Assembly: GCA_021299185.1 (NCBI GenBank)
Contig: JAJTHZ010000054.1
Coordinates: 1-32,123 of the forward strand
DNA: 32,123 nucleotides
From: Lysobacteraceae bacterium
Lineage (GTDB): Bacteria; Pseudomonadota; Gammaproteobacteria; Xanthomonadales; Ahniellaceae
Direction of reading: 5' to 3'
Below, piece after piece: positions 24,209 through 31,985 of the stretch; the stretch's first letter is position 1; each line of letters starts with the position of its first letter. The notes beneath the pieces are model-generated. The model was not told where the DNA came from. It saw only the letters and a program-made list of their open reading frames with translations, and searched no databases. Made by a program: the position numbers and the translations under genes.

Positions 24209-25360
24209 ATGGGGCTTGTGCAGGCGGTGACGGGTTCGATCGGCGGCATGCTGGCCGACCAGTGGAAAGACTTCCTCACGGTTCCGGACGGCCTGCCGGC
24301 GACCGCCGCGCTGTTCGCCGCGGTGCCCAAGGGCACCAACGCCGGGCGCGGGTCCAACACCAAGGGCTCGTCGAACATCATCAGCAACGGCTCGAAGATC
24401 GTGGTGCCGGAAGGTTACGGCCTGCTGCTGATGCAGGATGGCGCGGTGACCGCGCTGGCCGCCGAACCGGGTGGCTACGAGTGGCGCTCGAACGACCCGA
24501 ACGCGAAGTCGATCTTCGCCGGCGACGACCTCGTGCAGACGCTCATCATGCAGAGCTGGGAGCGCTTCAAGTTCGGCGGCCAGCCGGGCTCGCAGCAGGC
24601 GGCGTTCTTCGTGTCGCTGAAGGAACTGCCCGACAACCGCTTCGGCACGCAGTCGGAGATCTACTGGGACGACGGCTTCCTCGGCACCCAGGTCGGCGCG
24701 GTGACGCGCGGCTCGTACACGCTCAAGATCGTCGACCCGATCCTGTTCGTGAAGAACTTCGTGCCGGCGCGCTACCTGCAGCCCGGGCAGGTATTCGACT
24801 TCACCGACATGGACAACGCCGCGGCCAGCCAGTTGTTCAGCGAGGTGGTCGCCTCGCTGGCGCCGGCCTTCAGCCTGTACACGAACGACCCGGGCAAGGG
24901 CAATCGCATCACCCGGCTGCAGCAGGATTCGGTCGGCTTCGCGAAGAGCCTGTCGGATGCGGTGGAGAACGCCTACCAGTGGCGCTCCGACCGCGGGCTG
25001 TCGATCGTCAAGACCGCGATCGTGTCCATCGAGTACGACGCCAACACGCGCGAACTGCTCAAGACCGTGCAGCGCGCCGACGCGCTGTCGGGCGCGCGCG
25101 GCAACGCCAACCTGCAGGCCAGCGTGGCCGCAGGGCTGCAGTCGGCGGGCGAGAACGGTGGCGGCGCGGCGATGATGGGCGTCGGCATGGCGGCCGGCAT
25201 GATGGGCGGCCTCGGGTCGCTGCAGCAGCCGGTGGCGCCGCCCACGCCACCCGCGGACGATCCGGTCGCGAAGCTGAAGAAGGCCAAGGAGATGCTCGAC
25301 CTCGGGCTGATCACGCAGGCCGACTACGACGCGGCCAAGGCCAAGGCGCTGGGACTCTGA
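24209..25360 (+). CDS. SPFH-domain protein with C-terminal SHOCT domain (YdjI-like)
   Basis: This is a 383-residue protein, with GGAG seven bases before the ATG at 24209. There is no signal peptide. Residues 60-290 form an SPFH/band-7 domain of the YdjI (virion-core-like) type: KIVVPEGYGLLLMQDGAVTA, FFVSLKELPDNRFGT, TLKIVDPILFVKNFVP, and a helical end with VKTAIVSIEYDANTRELLKT. A Gly/Met-rich linker (about 315-340) and Pro-rich stretch lead to a SHOCT domain at 352-382 (DPVAKLKKAKEMLDLGLITQ). SPFH proteins oligomerise on membranes. The next two genes are a zinc-ribbon membrane protein and a small membrane protein, the same set as Bacillus YdjG/H/I, where the SPFH protein is linked to the PspA stress system. 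Confidence 0.9.
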   Translation: MGLVQAVTGSIGGMLADQWKDFLTVPDGLPATAALFAAVPKGTNAGRGSNTKGSSNIISNGSKIVVPEGYGLLLMQDGAVTALAAEPGGYEWRSNDPNAKSIFAGDDLVQTLIMQSWERFKFGGQPGSQQAAFFVSLKELPDNRFGTQSEIYWDDGFLGTQVGAVTRGSYTLKIVDPILFVKNFVPARYLQPGQVFDFTDMDNAAASQLFSEVVASLAPAFSLYTNDPGKGNRITRLQQDSVGFAKSLSDAVENAYQWRSDRGLSIVKTAIVSIEYDANTRELLKTVQRADALSGARGNANLQASVAAGLQSAGENGGGAAMMGVGMAAGMMGGLGSLQQPVAPPTPPADDPVAKLKKAKEMLDLGLITQADYDAAKAKALGL

Positions 25361-25379
25361 TCGATCCGTCGCACCGGTC

Positions 25380-26690
25380 ATGTCCAGCGCGAAACCGCCA
25401 CCGCCTCCGCCGCCGTACACCGGCCCGGGCTCGCCCCGCGACGTGCCGCCGCTGCCCGGCGCGTCGCCGATCGACCCGGCGACGCTGCCGCGGCCGATCC
25501 GTGACGAGTTGACCGCACCCGACCCGGTCGCGATCGACACCGCGGCCGAGGAACTCAAGGACGGCCAGAACCACTGCCCGAAGTGCGGCTCGACCGAGAT
25601 CCGGCAGAAGACCGGCACCGACCTGCTGGTGTGCGTGTACTGCCGCCATCAATGGCACGCCACGCGGGTCGAGGAAAAGTTCGGCCTCGGCACCGGCCTC
25701 GACCAGCTCGAAGGCACCATCATCGCCTCCGGCGCGCAGGACATCGCGGCCGACAGCGAAAGCCTGATGAGCTACGAGTGCACCGGCTGCGGCGCCGAGG
25801 TGACGGTCAACACGCAGACCACGATGACGGCGCGCTGCCACTGGTGCCGCCACGTGTTCGGCGTCAACGAGCAGGTGCGCAACGGCGCGGTGCCGGATGC
25901 AGTGCTGCCGTTCCGCATCACGAAGGACGACGCGGTTGCGCGCATCCGCCAGTTCGTCGACAAGCGGCGGATGTTCGCGCTGAAGGCGTTCAAGGAAGAG
26001 TTCACGCCGGAGAACGTGGTCGGCGTGTACCTGCCGTACATGATCGTCGACGGCAAGGCCAGCGCCGAAGTCATCGGCCAGGGCGAGATCGAGACGCGCC
26101 GCTACACGCGCGGCAGCGGCAACAACAAGAAGACCTACTACGACGCCGACGTGTACCAGGTCGAGCGCCGGCTCGACTTCACGGTCGACGACCTGCCGCT
26201 GGAATCGTCCAGCGAACGCGGCAACCTGGACACCGGCCGCAACACCAACAACATCATCAACACCATCCTGCCGTTCGACACCAAGAACGCGGTGAAGTGG
26301 AACGCGTCCTACCTGGTCGGGTTCAATTCCGAGAAGCGCGACCTCGACGTGGCGCACCTGCACCCGCGGCTCGAGGACCAGTTGCTGTCGATCGCGCGCG
26401 CCAAGGTCGAACCGTCCGTGGACCGCTACGACCGCGGCGTGCGCTGGGAACAGGAGGGCCTGGACGTGCACGGCACGCGCTGGGTGTCGATGTACCTGCC
26501 GGTGTGGCTCTACTCGTACCAGGAGCCGGGCGGCAAAGGCAGCCTGCTGCACTACATCGCGGTCAACGGCCGCACCGGAGAGACCATGGGCAGCGTCCCG
26601 GTCCAGCAGTGGAAGCTGCTGCTGGCCGCGCTCACCGTCGGCACCATCGTCGAAGCGATCGCCCTGTGGATCGTGGTGGCCGTGTCATGA
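25380..26690 (+). CDS. Double zinc-ribbon protein with C-terminal membrane anchor (YdjG-like)
   Basis: This is a 436-residue protein, 19 bp after the SPFH gene. A Pro-rich N terminus precedes two zinc ribbons: C66-P-K-C69 with C85-V-Y-C88, and C134-T-G-C137 with C153-H-W-C156. A long beta-rich domain follows (VPDAVLPFRITKDDAVARIR, YLPYMIVDGKASAEVIGQG, DTKNAVKWNASYLVGFNSEK, WVSMYLPVWLYSYQE). The C terminus is one hydrophobic helix (ALTVGTIVEAIALWIVVAV), so the ribbons face the cytoplasm if the N terminus is inside. This matches proteins annotated as TFIIB-type zinc-ribbon/YdjG. Its stop overlaps the next ATG as ATGA. Role by analogy: membrane anchor for the SPFH assembly. Confidence 0.88.
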   Translation: MSSAKPPPPPPPYTGPGSPRDVPPLPGASPIDPATLPRPIRDELTAPDPVAIDTAAEELKDGQNHCPKCGSTEIRQKTGTDLLVCVYCRHQWHATRVEEKFGLGTGLDQLEGTIIASGAQDIAADSESLMSYECTGCGAEVTVNTQTTMTARCHWCRHVFGVNEQVRNGAVPDAVLPFRITKDDAVARIRQFVDKRRMFALKAFKEEFTPENVVGVYLPYMIVDGKASAEVIGQGEIETRRYTRGSGNNKKTYYDADVYQVERRLDFTVDDLPLESSSERGNLDTGRNTNNIINTILPFDTKNAVKWNASYLVGFNSEKRDLDVAHLHPRLEDQLLSIARAKVEPSVDRYDRGVRWEQEGLDVHGTRWVSMYLPVWLYSYQEPGGKGSLLHYIAVNGRTGETMGSVPVQQWKLLLAALTVGTIVEAIALWIVVAVS

Positions 26691-26959
26691 GCGACGACGG
26701 CGGCATCGTGTTCCTGCTGGCGGCCGGCCCGGCGAGCGCGGTCGGGCTGTACTGGCTGCTGTACCGGCACTACCGCAACACCGACAAGTCGCACGCCTTC
26801 GAGCGCGAGACCCTGGTCGACACCAAGCCCGTTACCGGCGCGGACCACAAGGTGGACGAGATCAAGGGCACCCGCAAGACCCGCATCGACGACGACAACA
26901 AGACGGCGCACCGCACGCGCGTGCACCGCACGCGCGAGGACACCCGGCGGCCGCCGTAG
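26687..26959 (+). CDS. Small single-helix membrane protein, third gene of the SPFH operon
   Basis: This 90-residue protein starts in an ATGA overlap with the zinc-ribbon gene, which argues for translational coupling. One N-terminal hydrophobic segment (GIVFLLAAGPASAVGLYWLL) is followed by a highly charged tail (YRHYRNTDKSHAFERE, TRKTRIDDDNKTAHRTRVHR). Position and layout suggest a counterpart of the small membrane partner (YdjH-like) of the SPFH/zinc-ribbon pair. Sequence alone is too short for firm assignment. It converges with yaeQ. Confidence 0.82.
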   Translation: MSDDGGIVFLLAAGPASAVGLYWLLYRHYRNTDKSHAFERETLVDTKPVTGADHKVDEIKGTRKTRIDDDNKTAHRTRVHRTREDTRRPP

Positions 26960-27045
26960 CGCGTCCGGCGCTGGAGGCGTCGCGGTCAAGCGCGGTGACG
27001 CGCGGCCGCACGCGGCGTGGCCGGCCGCCCTGCGGGGCGTGCGGA

Positions 27046-27597
27046 TCAACCCGCAGCGTTCGGGCGCTGCAGCCAGCGCGGCGTGATCTCGGCGGTGCCG
27101 CGATGGTCGATCCACTGCACGACGCCATCCTGCAGCAGGCACTGCACGTCCATGTTGCGCGCGAGGCCTTCGGCGAGACGCGCCGCCCCCGCGGAAACAT
27201 CGACCACGGCCAGGTTGCCGAGCCGCGCCAGCGCGCCACCGGCCTTGTCCCACCAAAGGTCGAAGGCGCGACCGGCATAGCCGACCACCACCACCTCGCG
27301 CGAGCGACCGCAGGCCCGCCGCACGCGCGCCTCGTCCGGCTGCCCAAGGTCGATCCAGCGCGCGATGCGGCCGTCGCGCTCGGCGTGCAGGAGGTCCGGC
27401 CCGTCGTCGTCGCTGAGGCCGCGCCCGAACGCCAGCCGCTCGTCGGCGAACAGCGCGAACGCGAACAGACGCACCATGACGCGCAGGTCGGTCTCCGACG
27501 GATGCTGCGCGAGGGTGAGGGCATGCGTGGCGTAGTAGTGGCGGTCCATGTCGCTGACCTGCAACTGCGCCTTGTGGATCGTTGCGTTCGGGGCCAT
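27046..27597 (-). CDS. yaeQ: YaeQ family protein
   Basis: This is a 183-residue cytosolic protein of standard family length. Signature segments are ATIHKAQLQVSDMDRHYYA, HALTLAQHPSETDLRVMVRL, GRGLSDDDGPDLL, RIARWIDLGQPDEARVRRAC and a C-terminal LQDGVVQWIDHRGTAEI. YaeQ proteins have a PD-(D/E)xK nuclease-like fold. A proposed link to suppression of rfaH phenotypes exists in enterics, but no activity is established. Sequence identity to the family is evident throughout, and the ATG complement at 27595-27597 gives the normal N terminus. It lies 95 bp downstream of the small hypothetical gene on the same strand. Confidence 0.95.
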   Translation of the reverse strand: MAPNATIHKAQLQVSDMDRHYYATHALTLAQHPSETDLRVMVRLFAFALFADERLAFGRGLSDDDGPDLLHAERDGRIARWIDLGQPDEARVRRACGRSREVVVVGYAGRAFDLWWDKAGGALARLGNLAVVDVSAGAARLAEGLARNMDVQCLLQDGVVQWIDHRGTAEITPRWLQRPNAAG

Positions 27598-27692
27598 CGG
27601 GGATTCGGGTAGTCGTGCAGCCGAAGAACGGCCACTCTATCGTGACCTCGGCCCGCTCGAAATCGAACAACCCGAAGAACGCGTGACCCGCT

Positions 27693-28061
27693 TTACAGGG
27701 TCTTCCACTCCACGACCACCACCTGGAACGAATCCTCGTAAAGGACCTTGCCGGGATTGCGGGAGCGAAGCATGCGGACCGGGCGACCGTGCTCCTCGAG
27801 CAGGGTCGCGAGCAGCCGGAACTCGCGGATGGCTGCTTCCGCCGAGTCCTTGAACCAGCTCACCGCATCGCGCGACCAACCCGCCGTCGAAAACGGCGGG
27901 CACGGCAGGTTGGCGTTCAACCAAGCGTAGGTGCGTTCGAGCCGATCCTCTTCCTCGGGCGTCAAGTGCCCGCGGTCGCGCAACAGCCGCGCCTCGGTGA
28001 CGATCCCCGTCAATTGGCGATGGTCTTCGCCCTCACTGCCGACCACGAACCGGATGTACAT
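27693..28061 (-). CDS. Small conserved hypothetical protein
   Basis: This 122-residue soluble protein begins MYIRFVVGSEGEDHRQLTGI. It contains LTPEEEDRLERTYAWLNANL, a P-C-P-P-F turn, AVSWFKDSAEAAIREFR and a C-terminal strand pair VLYEDSFQVVVVEWKT. I have seen similar proteins annotated as hypothetical in diverse bacteria; no function is known to me. The start lies five bases after the stop of the preceding gene, so the two are almost certainly cotranscribed. Confidence 0.78.
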   Translation of the reverse strand: MYIRFVVGSEGEDHRQLTGIVTEARLLRDRGHLTPEEEDRLERTYAWLNANLPCPPFSTAGWSRDAVSWFKDSAEAAIREFRLLATLLEEHGRPVRMLRSRNPGKVLYEDSFQVVVVEWKTL

Positions 28062-28066
28062 GTCGG

Positions 28067-28420
28067 CTAGCGAATTGCGGCACCGGACTCCGCCCTGGCA
28101 GACGACGCACTCACGACCAGGTACTCCGGCGCGCCGCCGCGCCTTTCCGCCGGGACGGTCAGCAACATCACCGTCTGCCCGGCGACGGGATCGCAGTCGG
28201 CGGGCACGATGGCGCTGACTTCGGCGCCCGATTCCAGGCGCACGCGAGTCGATCGCTCGACGTTCGCGGCGGACGACGCAGGCAGAACGCCCGAAGTCAC
28301 GACGCCCCTGGTGTAGGGCGAGAGGCGCGTGTCAAGGACGGTCTCCCACCCGATCGCCAGGGCGACCATCGAAACCGCCACGACCACGAACATCGCGACG
28401 ACCAGGGTGGGTCGACTCAT
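28067..28420 (-). CDS. Small membrane-anchored hypothetical protein
   Basis: This is a 117-residue protein. The ATG complement at 28418-28420 is chosen because a membrane helix follows directly (TLVVAMFVVVAVSMVALAIG); an ATG seven codons earlier is possible. After the helix come about 85 residues of beta-rich sequence (VERSTRVRLESGAEVSAIVP, CDPVAGQTVMLLTVP) expected outside the cytoplasm. The strand pattern suggests a small OB- or SH3-like barrel, which is a guess. It is the upstream partner of the 122-residue hypothetical, five bases away. Confidence 0.65.
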   Translation of the reverse strand: MSRPTLVVAMFVVVAVSMVALAIGWETVLDTRLSPYTRGVVTSGVLPASSAANVERSTRVRLESGAEVSAIVPADCDPVAGQTVMLLTVPAERRGGAPEYLVVSASSARAESGAAIR

Positions 28421-28597
28421 GGGTCGCATCCGACTCGCCATGCCCGCAATCCCGCGGGTCCGCTGCATGGTAGGCGATCGGGGTGGCCGCGCACCACCAC
28501 GAGGATCGGAAGCCGGAGCGACGCAGGGCCGCGTGGCATCCATCGCGTCGCAGCCCGCTGCTGCGGACGGGGCACCGGCACCTCCGGCCCCGATGCT

Positions 28598-29608
28598 TCA
28601 GGCGCCTCGGCGAGCGGGCTTCGCGCCGCGTCGTTTTCGCCGGGGTGCGGCACGCTCCCGAGGATCGCGCCAGACCATGTAGACGTCCGCGCGCGCATAG
28701 TGCGAATCGGGCTTGATCGATGGCTGCCGCTCGAACCCGAGGCTTTCGTAGAGGCGCAGCGCCGGGACCAGCTTGCTGTTGGTCTCGAGGAACAGCCGAC
28801 GGCCGCGGCGACGCCGGAATTCGGCGATGGCCGCCTCCAGCAGCGCGCGGCCGATGCCCAGGCCCTGGCGCGATTCGTCGACCGCCATCTTGGTGAGTTC
28901 GTGCACGCCGTCGGCGTCGGGGAGCAGGGCGCAGGTGCCCACGACGTCCTCGCCGAGCATGGCGAACAGGATGCTGCCGCCGCGCGCGATGATCTCCTGT
29001 CCTGGGTTCGACAGCACCCGATGGTCGATTTCCTCGACATAGAAATAGCGGCGCAGCCAGGCCTCGTTGAGCCGGTAGAAGTGCGAGGCGAGCGCGGGTG
29101 CGTACGGCACGATCTTCAGCGCCGCGGGACCCGCGCTCGAACCGCGTGCGACCACCTCGCCGGCGAGGGTCGGCGTGAGCACTTTCTCGAACGTCGCCAG
29201 CGCGTGCAGCAGGTCGACGCCGTGCGCGCGACAGTGCGCCGCATAGACGTCCTCGATGGCGCGCCAGTACGGTTTCGCCGCGCGCAATTCCGCCTGCGCC
29301 TTCGGCGTGATCGACAACCGCCGCACGCGGCCATCCGCGGGATCGGCCTCGGCCGCGAGCCAGTCCTGGTCGACCAGCCGCTGCGCGAGCTGGCTCACCG
29401 CGGAATGCGTTTGGCCGACCGCCTGCGCGATCTCCCCGACCGTCAGGGCATCGCGGTCGTTGAGGACCCGCAGCACCGGCAGCCAGCGCGCCTGCAGTTG
29501 CAGCCCCGATGCCGCGTAGACCGCGTCGGCGATCGCATACACCCGCTCGCTGACGGCGCGGAACCGGCTGCCCAACGCGACCAGGCCCAACTGGGAGATG
29601 TACTCCAT
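28598..29608 (-). CDS. MarR-type regulator fused to a GNAT acetyltransferase
   Basis: This 336-residue two-domain protein starts MEYISQLGLVALGSRFRAVS. Residues 10-150 form a MarR winged helix (LTVGEIAQAVGQTHSAVSQL followed by AQRLVDQDWL, then ADGRVRRLSITPKAQAELR). Residues 165-315 form a GNAT domain with the acetyl-CoA pyrophosphate motif Q248-G-L-G-I-G-R (RQGLGIGRALLEAAIAEF) and the end motif ALRLYESLGF. The basic C-terminal tail (PRRKRRGAKPARRGA) may be unstructured. MarR-GNAT fusions are a recognised bacterial class thought to sense or modify a small molecule; the ligand and acceptor are unknown. It starts the run of minus-strand genes leading to yaeQ. Confidence 0.92.
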   Translation of the reverse strand: MEYISQLGLVALGSRFRAVSERVYAIADAVYAASGLQLQARWLPVLRVLNDRDALTVGEIAQAVGQTHSAVSQLAQRLVDQDWLAAEADPADGRVRRLSITPKAQAELRAAKPYWRAIEDVYAAHCRAHGVDLLHALATFEKVLTPTLAGEVVARGSSAGPAALKIVPYAPALASHFYRLNEAWLRRYFYVEEIDHRVLSNPGQEIIARGGSILFAMLGEDVVGTCALLPDADGVHELTKMAVDESRQGLGIGRALLEAAIAEFRRRRGRRLFLETNSKLVPALRLYESLGFERQPSIKPDSHYARADVYMVWRDPRERAAPRRKRRGAKPARRGA

Positions 29609-29947
29609 CGCAACCTATCGGTCGTTGTGTAAGCCGTAACATATCGCCGGGAATCCGGTTCCGCAACCGCCCGACGGACAGGCCCGGCGCGATGCCACGG
29701 CGGTTGCTGCGCCACAGCCGGGCGCCAGCTTGGGTGTCCGTTTTCCCGCGGGGTGGCGATCACCGGGTGAAGGACCGCGGGGCGACCGCAGGCGCTGGCA
29801 CCCTGACATCCGCCACGCGAATCCGCGGCAGGGCACTGCCCCCGACCCGGTGGCCGCATGACCCCTCGGCCCCGCTTTTCCCGTTTTGTCCAACCGGGGC
29901 CAGCCTTCGTGCCACCCCGTCGCGCGCATCACCGACCCGAGGACCGC
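29609..29947. other. Divergent intergenic region upstream of MarR-GNAT and the membrane protein
   Basis: These 339 bp contain a candidate promoter for the minus-strand gene (listed separately) and a stretch CCAACCGGGGCCAGCCTTCG near 29890 that weakly resembles the CCGGGGTCAG repeat family. Open frames across it translate to low-complexity Arg/Pro-rich sequence; no gene is called. Confidence 0.4.
29638..29666 (-). promoter_or_regulatory. Candidate promoter of the MarR-GNAT gene
   Basis: On the minus strand TTGCGG (complement of 29661-29666) is followed after 17 bp by TATGTT (complement of 29638-29643), about 30 bp before the ATG. Match to sigma-70 consensus is moderate (3/6 and 4/6), with ideal spacing. 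Confidence 0.35.
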
Positions 29948-30772
29948 ATGAAGCGCACATACACCGTGGAAATGGTCGTGCTGGTATCGGTGATCGCCCT
30001 GAGCCTGGCCGGGTTCTCCAGCCTGCTTCTCGGTGCCGCGCCCAAGCTCGATGGCTACCAGTACCTGCACGTCGCCACCAGCCTGGGCTGGCTGCTGCTC
30101 TTGCTGAGCCAGCTCGTCCTCATCCGCCAACGGCGCTTCAAGAGCCATCGCAGCGTCGGCCTGTGCATCTTCGGCGCGGGGCCAGTGCTGGTGGCGACCC
30201 TGGTGCTGCTGACCGTGCATTCGGCCGCCAAGAGCGCCGATGCAGGTCGCGCCGACGACATGGTCGTCCCGAACGTCATGGTGACGCTGGAGGTCGCGCT
30301 GCTCGTGTTCCTGGCGTTCTGGCTGCGCGGCAACCGGGCGATCCACGGTGCGCTGCTGCTGAGCACGGCCTTGCTGTTCGCCGGGATCGCGCTGTTCTTC
30401 ACGCTGATCGCCTGGGCCCCGGCCTACCGCATCGAAGGACCCGACACCTTCCACCGATTCGCCGAAGCCGCGCAGGCGAGCACCGTGGTGGTCCTGCTCG
30501 CCGGGCTGCTGCTGTTCCTGCGCGACCGACGGGGCGGCTGGCCGTGGCTGCTCGCCGGTTCGATGTTCGCGCTGAACGGCCTGCTGCAGATGCTGGTCGA
30601 ACGCGCCGATTTCATGCAGGCGCTGACCATCGCAGTCGCAGCGCTTGGTCGCCTGCCGGCGTTCGCGCTGGGCCTCGGCGTCTTTCTCGCCTTGCTGGGC
30701 GTGGCGTGGCGTCGCGAAGCCGGCAACCGCGGCCGGAAACCCGTTTCCGCCGGAACGGAAGCCGCACGCTGA
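29948..30772 (+). CDS. Multi-spanning membrane protein of unknown function
   Basis: This is a 274-residue protein from the ATG at 29948, with CGAGG six bases upstream. About seven hydrophobic helices are visible (VVLVSVIALSLAGFSSLLLG, SLGWLLLLLSQLVLI, LVATLVLLTV, VALLVFLAFWL, LLLSTALLFAGIALFFTL, STVVVLLAGLLLFL, LPAFALGLGVFLALLGVAW). Helix 2 carries H41-x-A...Q55-x-x-L-I and is followed by H67-R-S-V-G. This pattern (H, then Q-x-x-L-I, then H-R-x-x-G) occurs in a group of uncharacterised bacterial integral membrane proteins. Further histidines at 91, 133 and 169 could bind haem or metal, which is speculative. The end is charged and cytoplasmic in style. Confidence 0.78.
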   Translation: MKRTYTVEMVVLVSVIALSLAGFSSLLLGAAPKLDGYQYLHVATSLGWLLLLLSQLVLIRQRRFKSHRSVGLCIFGAGPVLVATLVLLTVHSAAKSADAGRADDMVVPNVMVTLEVALLVFLAFWLRGNRAIHGALLLSTALLFAGIALFFTLIAWAPAYRIEGPDTFHRFAEAAQASTVVVLLAGLLLFLRDRRGGWPWLLAGSMFALNGLLQMLVERADFMQALTIAVAALGRLPAFALGLGVFLALLGVAWRREAGNRGRKPVSAGTEAAR

Positions 30773-30863
30773 CTCCGGTTCATCGTGCGGTGAAGCCCGA
30801 CGCAGCCGCGCCCTAGACTGTCGGCGAACGCGCGGCGTGGCCGTACATCGGAGTCGATCCCTC

Positions 30864-31850
30864 ATGAACCTCCTGAATGCGGTCGTCGTCGCTGCCCTCG
30901 TACTGGGCCTCGCGGGCTGTGGCAAAGACGCACCGCCGGTGGCGCAGGCGCCCCAACCTCCGCCATCCAACGCCACCGCGCCCGACGCCGCGCCGCCGAC
31001 ACCCGTTGTGCTGGCGTCGATCCCGGCCCCCGCATTCCTCGAAAACCTCGTGGTGACCGCCGCGGGCGAGATCCTGTTCACCCACTACCTGGGCCACAGC
31101 ATCGAGCGCATCGATGCCGCTGGCGCGCGCTCGACCTTTGCGACGCTGGACGTGCACCCGGTGAGCCTGCTGCCGCTCGACGGTGGATACCTGGTCGCGA
31201 CGCACGGCCAGTCGTTCACCGATGGCCCGGCGTTCCTCGGCACCGGCGCCCTGCTGTTCGTCGACGCCGCCGGCGCGGTGACCGGATCGGTCGCGGTGCC
31301 GGACGCGGGCTTCCTCAACGGCATGGTCGCGCTGGTGGATGGCACGGTGCTGATCGCCGACAGCGCGAAGGCGCAGATCCTCGCGTTCGACCCGGCGACG
31401 CGCGCGACGCGCGTCTGGTTCGCGGACGCGGCGCTCGCGCCGCAGGCCGAGCCGTTCCGGCCCGGCGCGAACGGACTCAAGCGCGAGGGCGACGCCGTTA
31501 TCGTATCGACCTCCGCGGGGCGCAGCCTGCATCGGCTGTTGCTCGCGGCGGACGGATCGGCAGCAGGCCCGCTGCAGCCGGTGGCCACCGACCTGCCCGG
31601 CGCCGATGACTTCGTGGTGCTGCCGGAGGGCGGCTATGTGGTGGCGACGCACGGCGATCGCGTGGTGCGCGTGGCCGCGGATGGCACGGTCGCAACCGTC
31701 ACCGACGATCCGCGCGTGCGCGGCAACACCGCCGTCGCGCTGCTCGGTGACGGCGCCGCGCGCCGGCTCGTCGTGCTCGGCACCGGCGGGCTGAGCGAAG
31801 GCGGGCGCGAGCCGGGCGTGGTGCTCAACCTGCCGCTCGCCCGGCAGTGA
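30864..31850 (+). CDS. Lipoprotein with SMP-30/NHL-like beta-propeller
   Basis: This is a 328-residue protein with a clear lipoprotein signal: MNLLNAVVVAALVLG then lipobox L16-A-G-C19. A Pro/Ala-rich linker (APQPPPSNATAPDAAPP) follows. The rest is six-bladed-propeller-like sequence with repeated strands: NLVVTAAGEILFTHYLGHSI, SLLPLDGGYLVATHGQS, GMVALVDGTVLIADSAKAQI, DFVVLPEGGYVVATHGDRVV. This resembles gluconolactonase/SMP-30 and NHL propellers, but metal ligands cannot be assigned securely. It is expected to be anchored in the outer or inner membrane facing the periplasm. It is followed by an inverted repeat at its 3' end. Confidence 0.82.
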   Translation: MNLLNAVVVAALVLGLAGCGKDAPPVAQAPQPPPSNATAPDAAPPTPVVLASIPAPAFLENLVVTAAGEILFTHYLGHSIERIDAAGARSTFATLDVHPVSLLPLDGGYLVATHGQSFTDGPAFLGTGALLFVDAAGAVTGSVAVPDAGFLNGMVALVDGTVLIADSAKAQILAFDPATRATRVWFADAALAPQAEPFRPGANGLKREGDAVIVSTSAGRSLHRLLLAADGSAAGPLQPVATDLPGADDFVVLPEGGYVVATHGDRVVRVAADGTVATVTDDPRVRGNTAVALLGDGAARRLVVLGTGGLSEGGREPGVVLNLPLARQ

Positions 31851-31870
31851 CGTCGGCTTGCGGCGGGTAA

Positions 31871-31923
31871 CCCGGGGTCAGCGTACGGTTTCCTCAGGCA
31901 CGAGCACCGTACTCCGACCCCGC
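31871..31923. repeat. Short CCGGGGTCAG-family inverted repeat / bidirectional terminator
   Basis: CGGGGTCAGCGTACGGT (31873-31889) pairs with ACCGTACTCCGACCCCG (31906-31922) at 15 of 17 positions around a 16-base loop. It lies 20 bp after the lipoprotein stop and 6 bp before the stop of the convergent truncated DGFE gene, so it can end both transcripts. Confidence 0.75.
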
Positions 31924-31928
31924 TCGGA

Positions 31929-31985
31929 TCACTCGAAGCCGTCGCCGAACAGTCCGTCCAGCGGTGCGGTGCGCAGGAACCACAA
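31929..31985 (-). pseudogene. 3' remnant of a DGFE-tailed protein gene, cut by the IS5 element
   Basis: The minus strand from 31985 down to a TGA at 31931-31929 reads LWFLRTAPLDGLFGDGFE, ending in the tail shared by exported proteins in this window. Immediately upstream in gene direction (31986 onward on the plus strand) begins the inverted repeat of an IS5-family element. The gene body therefore lies on the far side of the insertion, outside the window, or is gone. Only about 18 codons remain here. Confidence 0.7.

Noticed and set aside
30737-30785. Possible further copy of the inverted-repeat element after the membrane protein gene
   Set aside because: It has a GAAACCC and a CTGACTCCGGTTC but overlaps the coding end and lacks a matching left arm; too weak to list as a copy.
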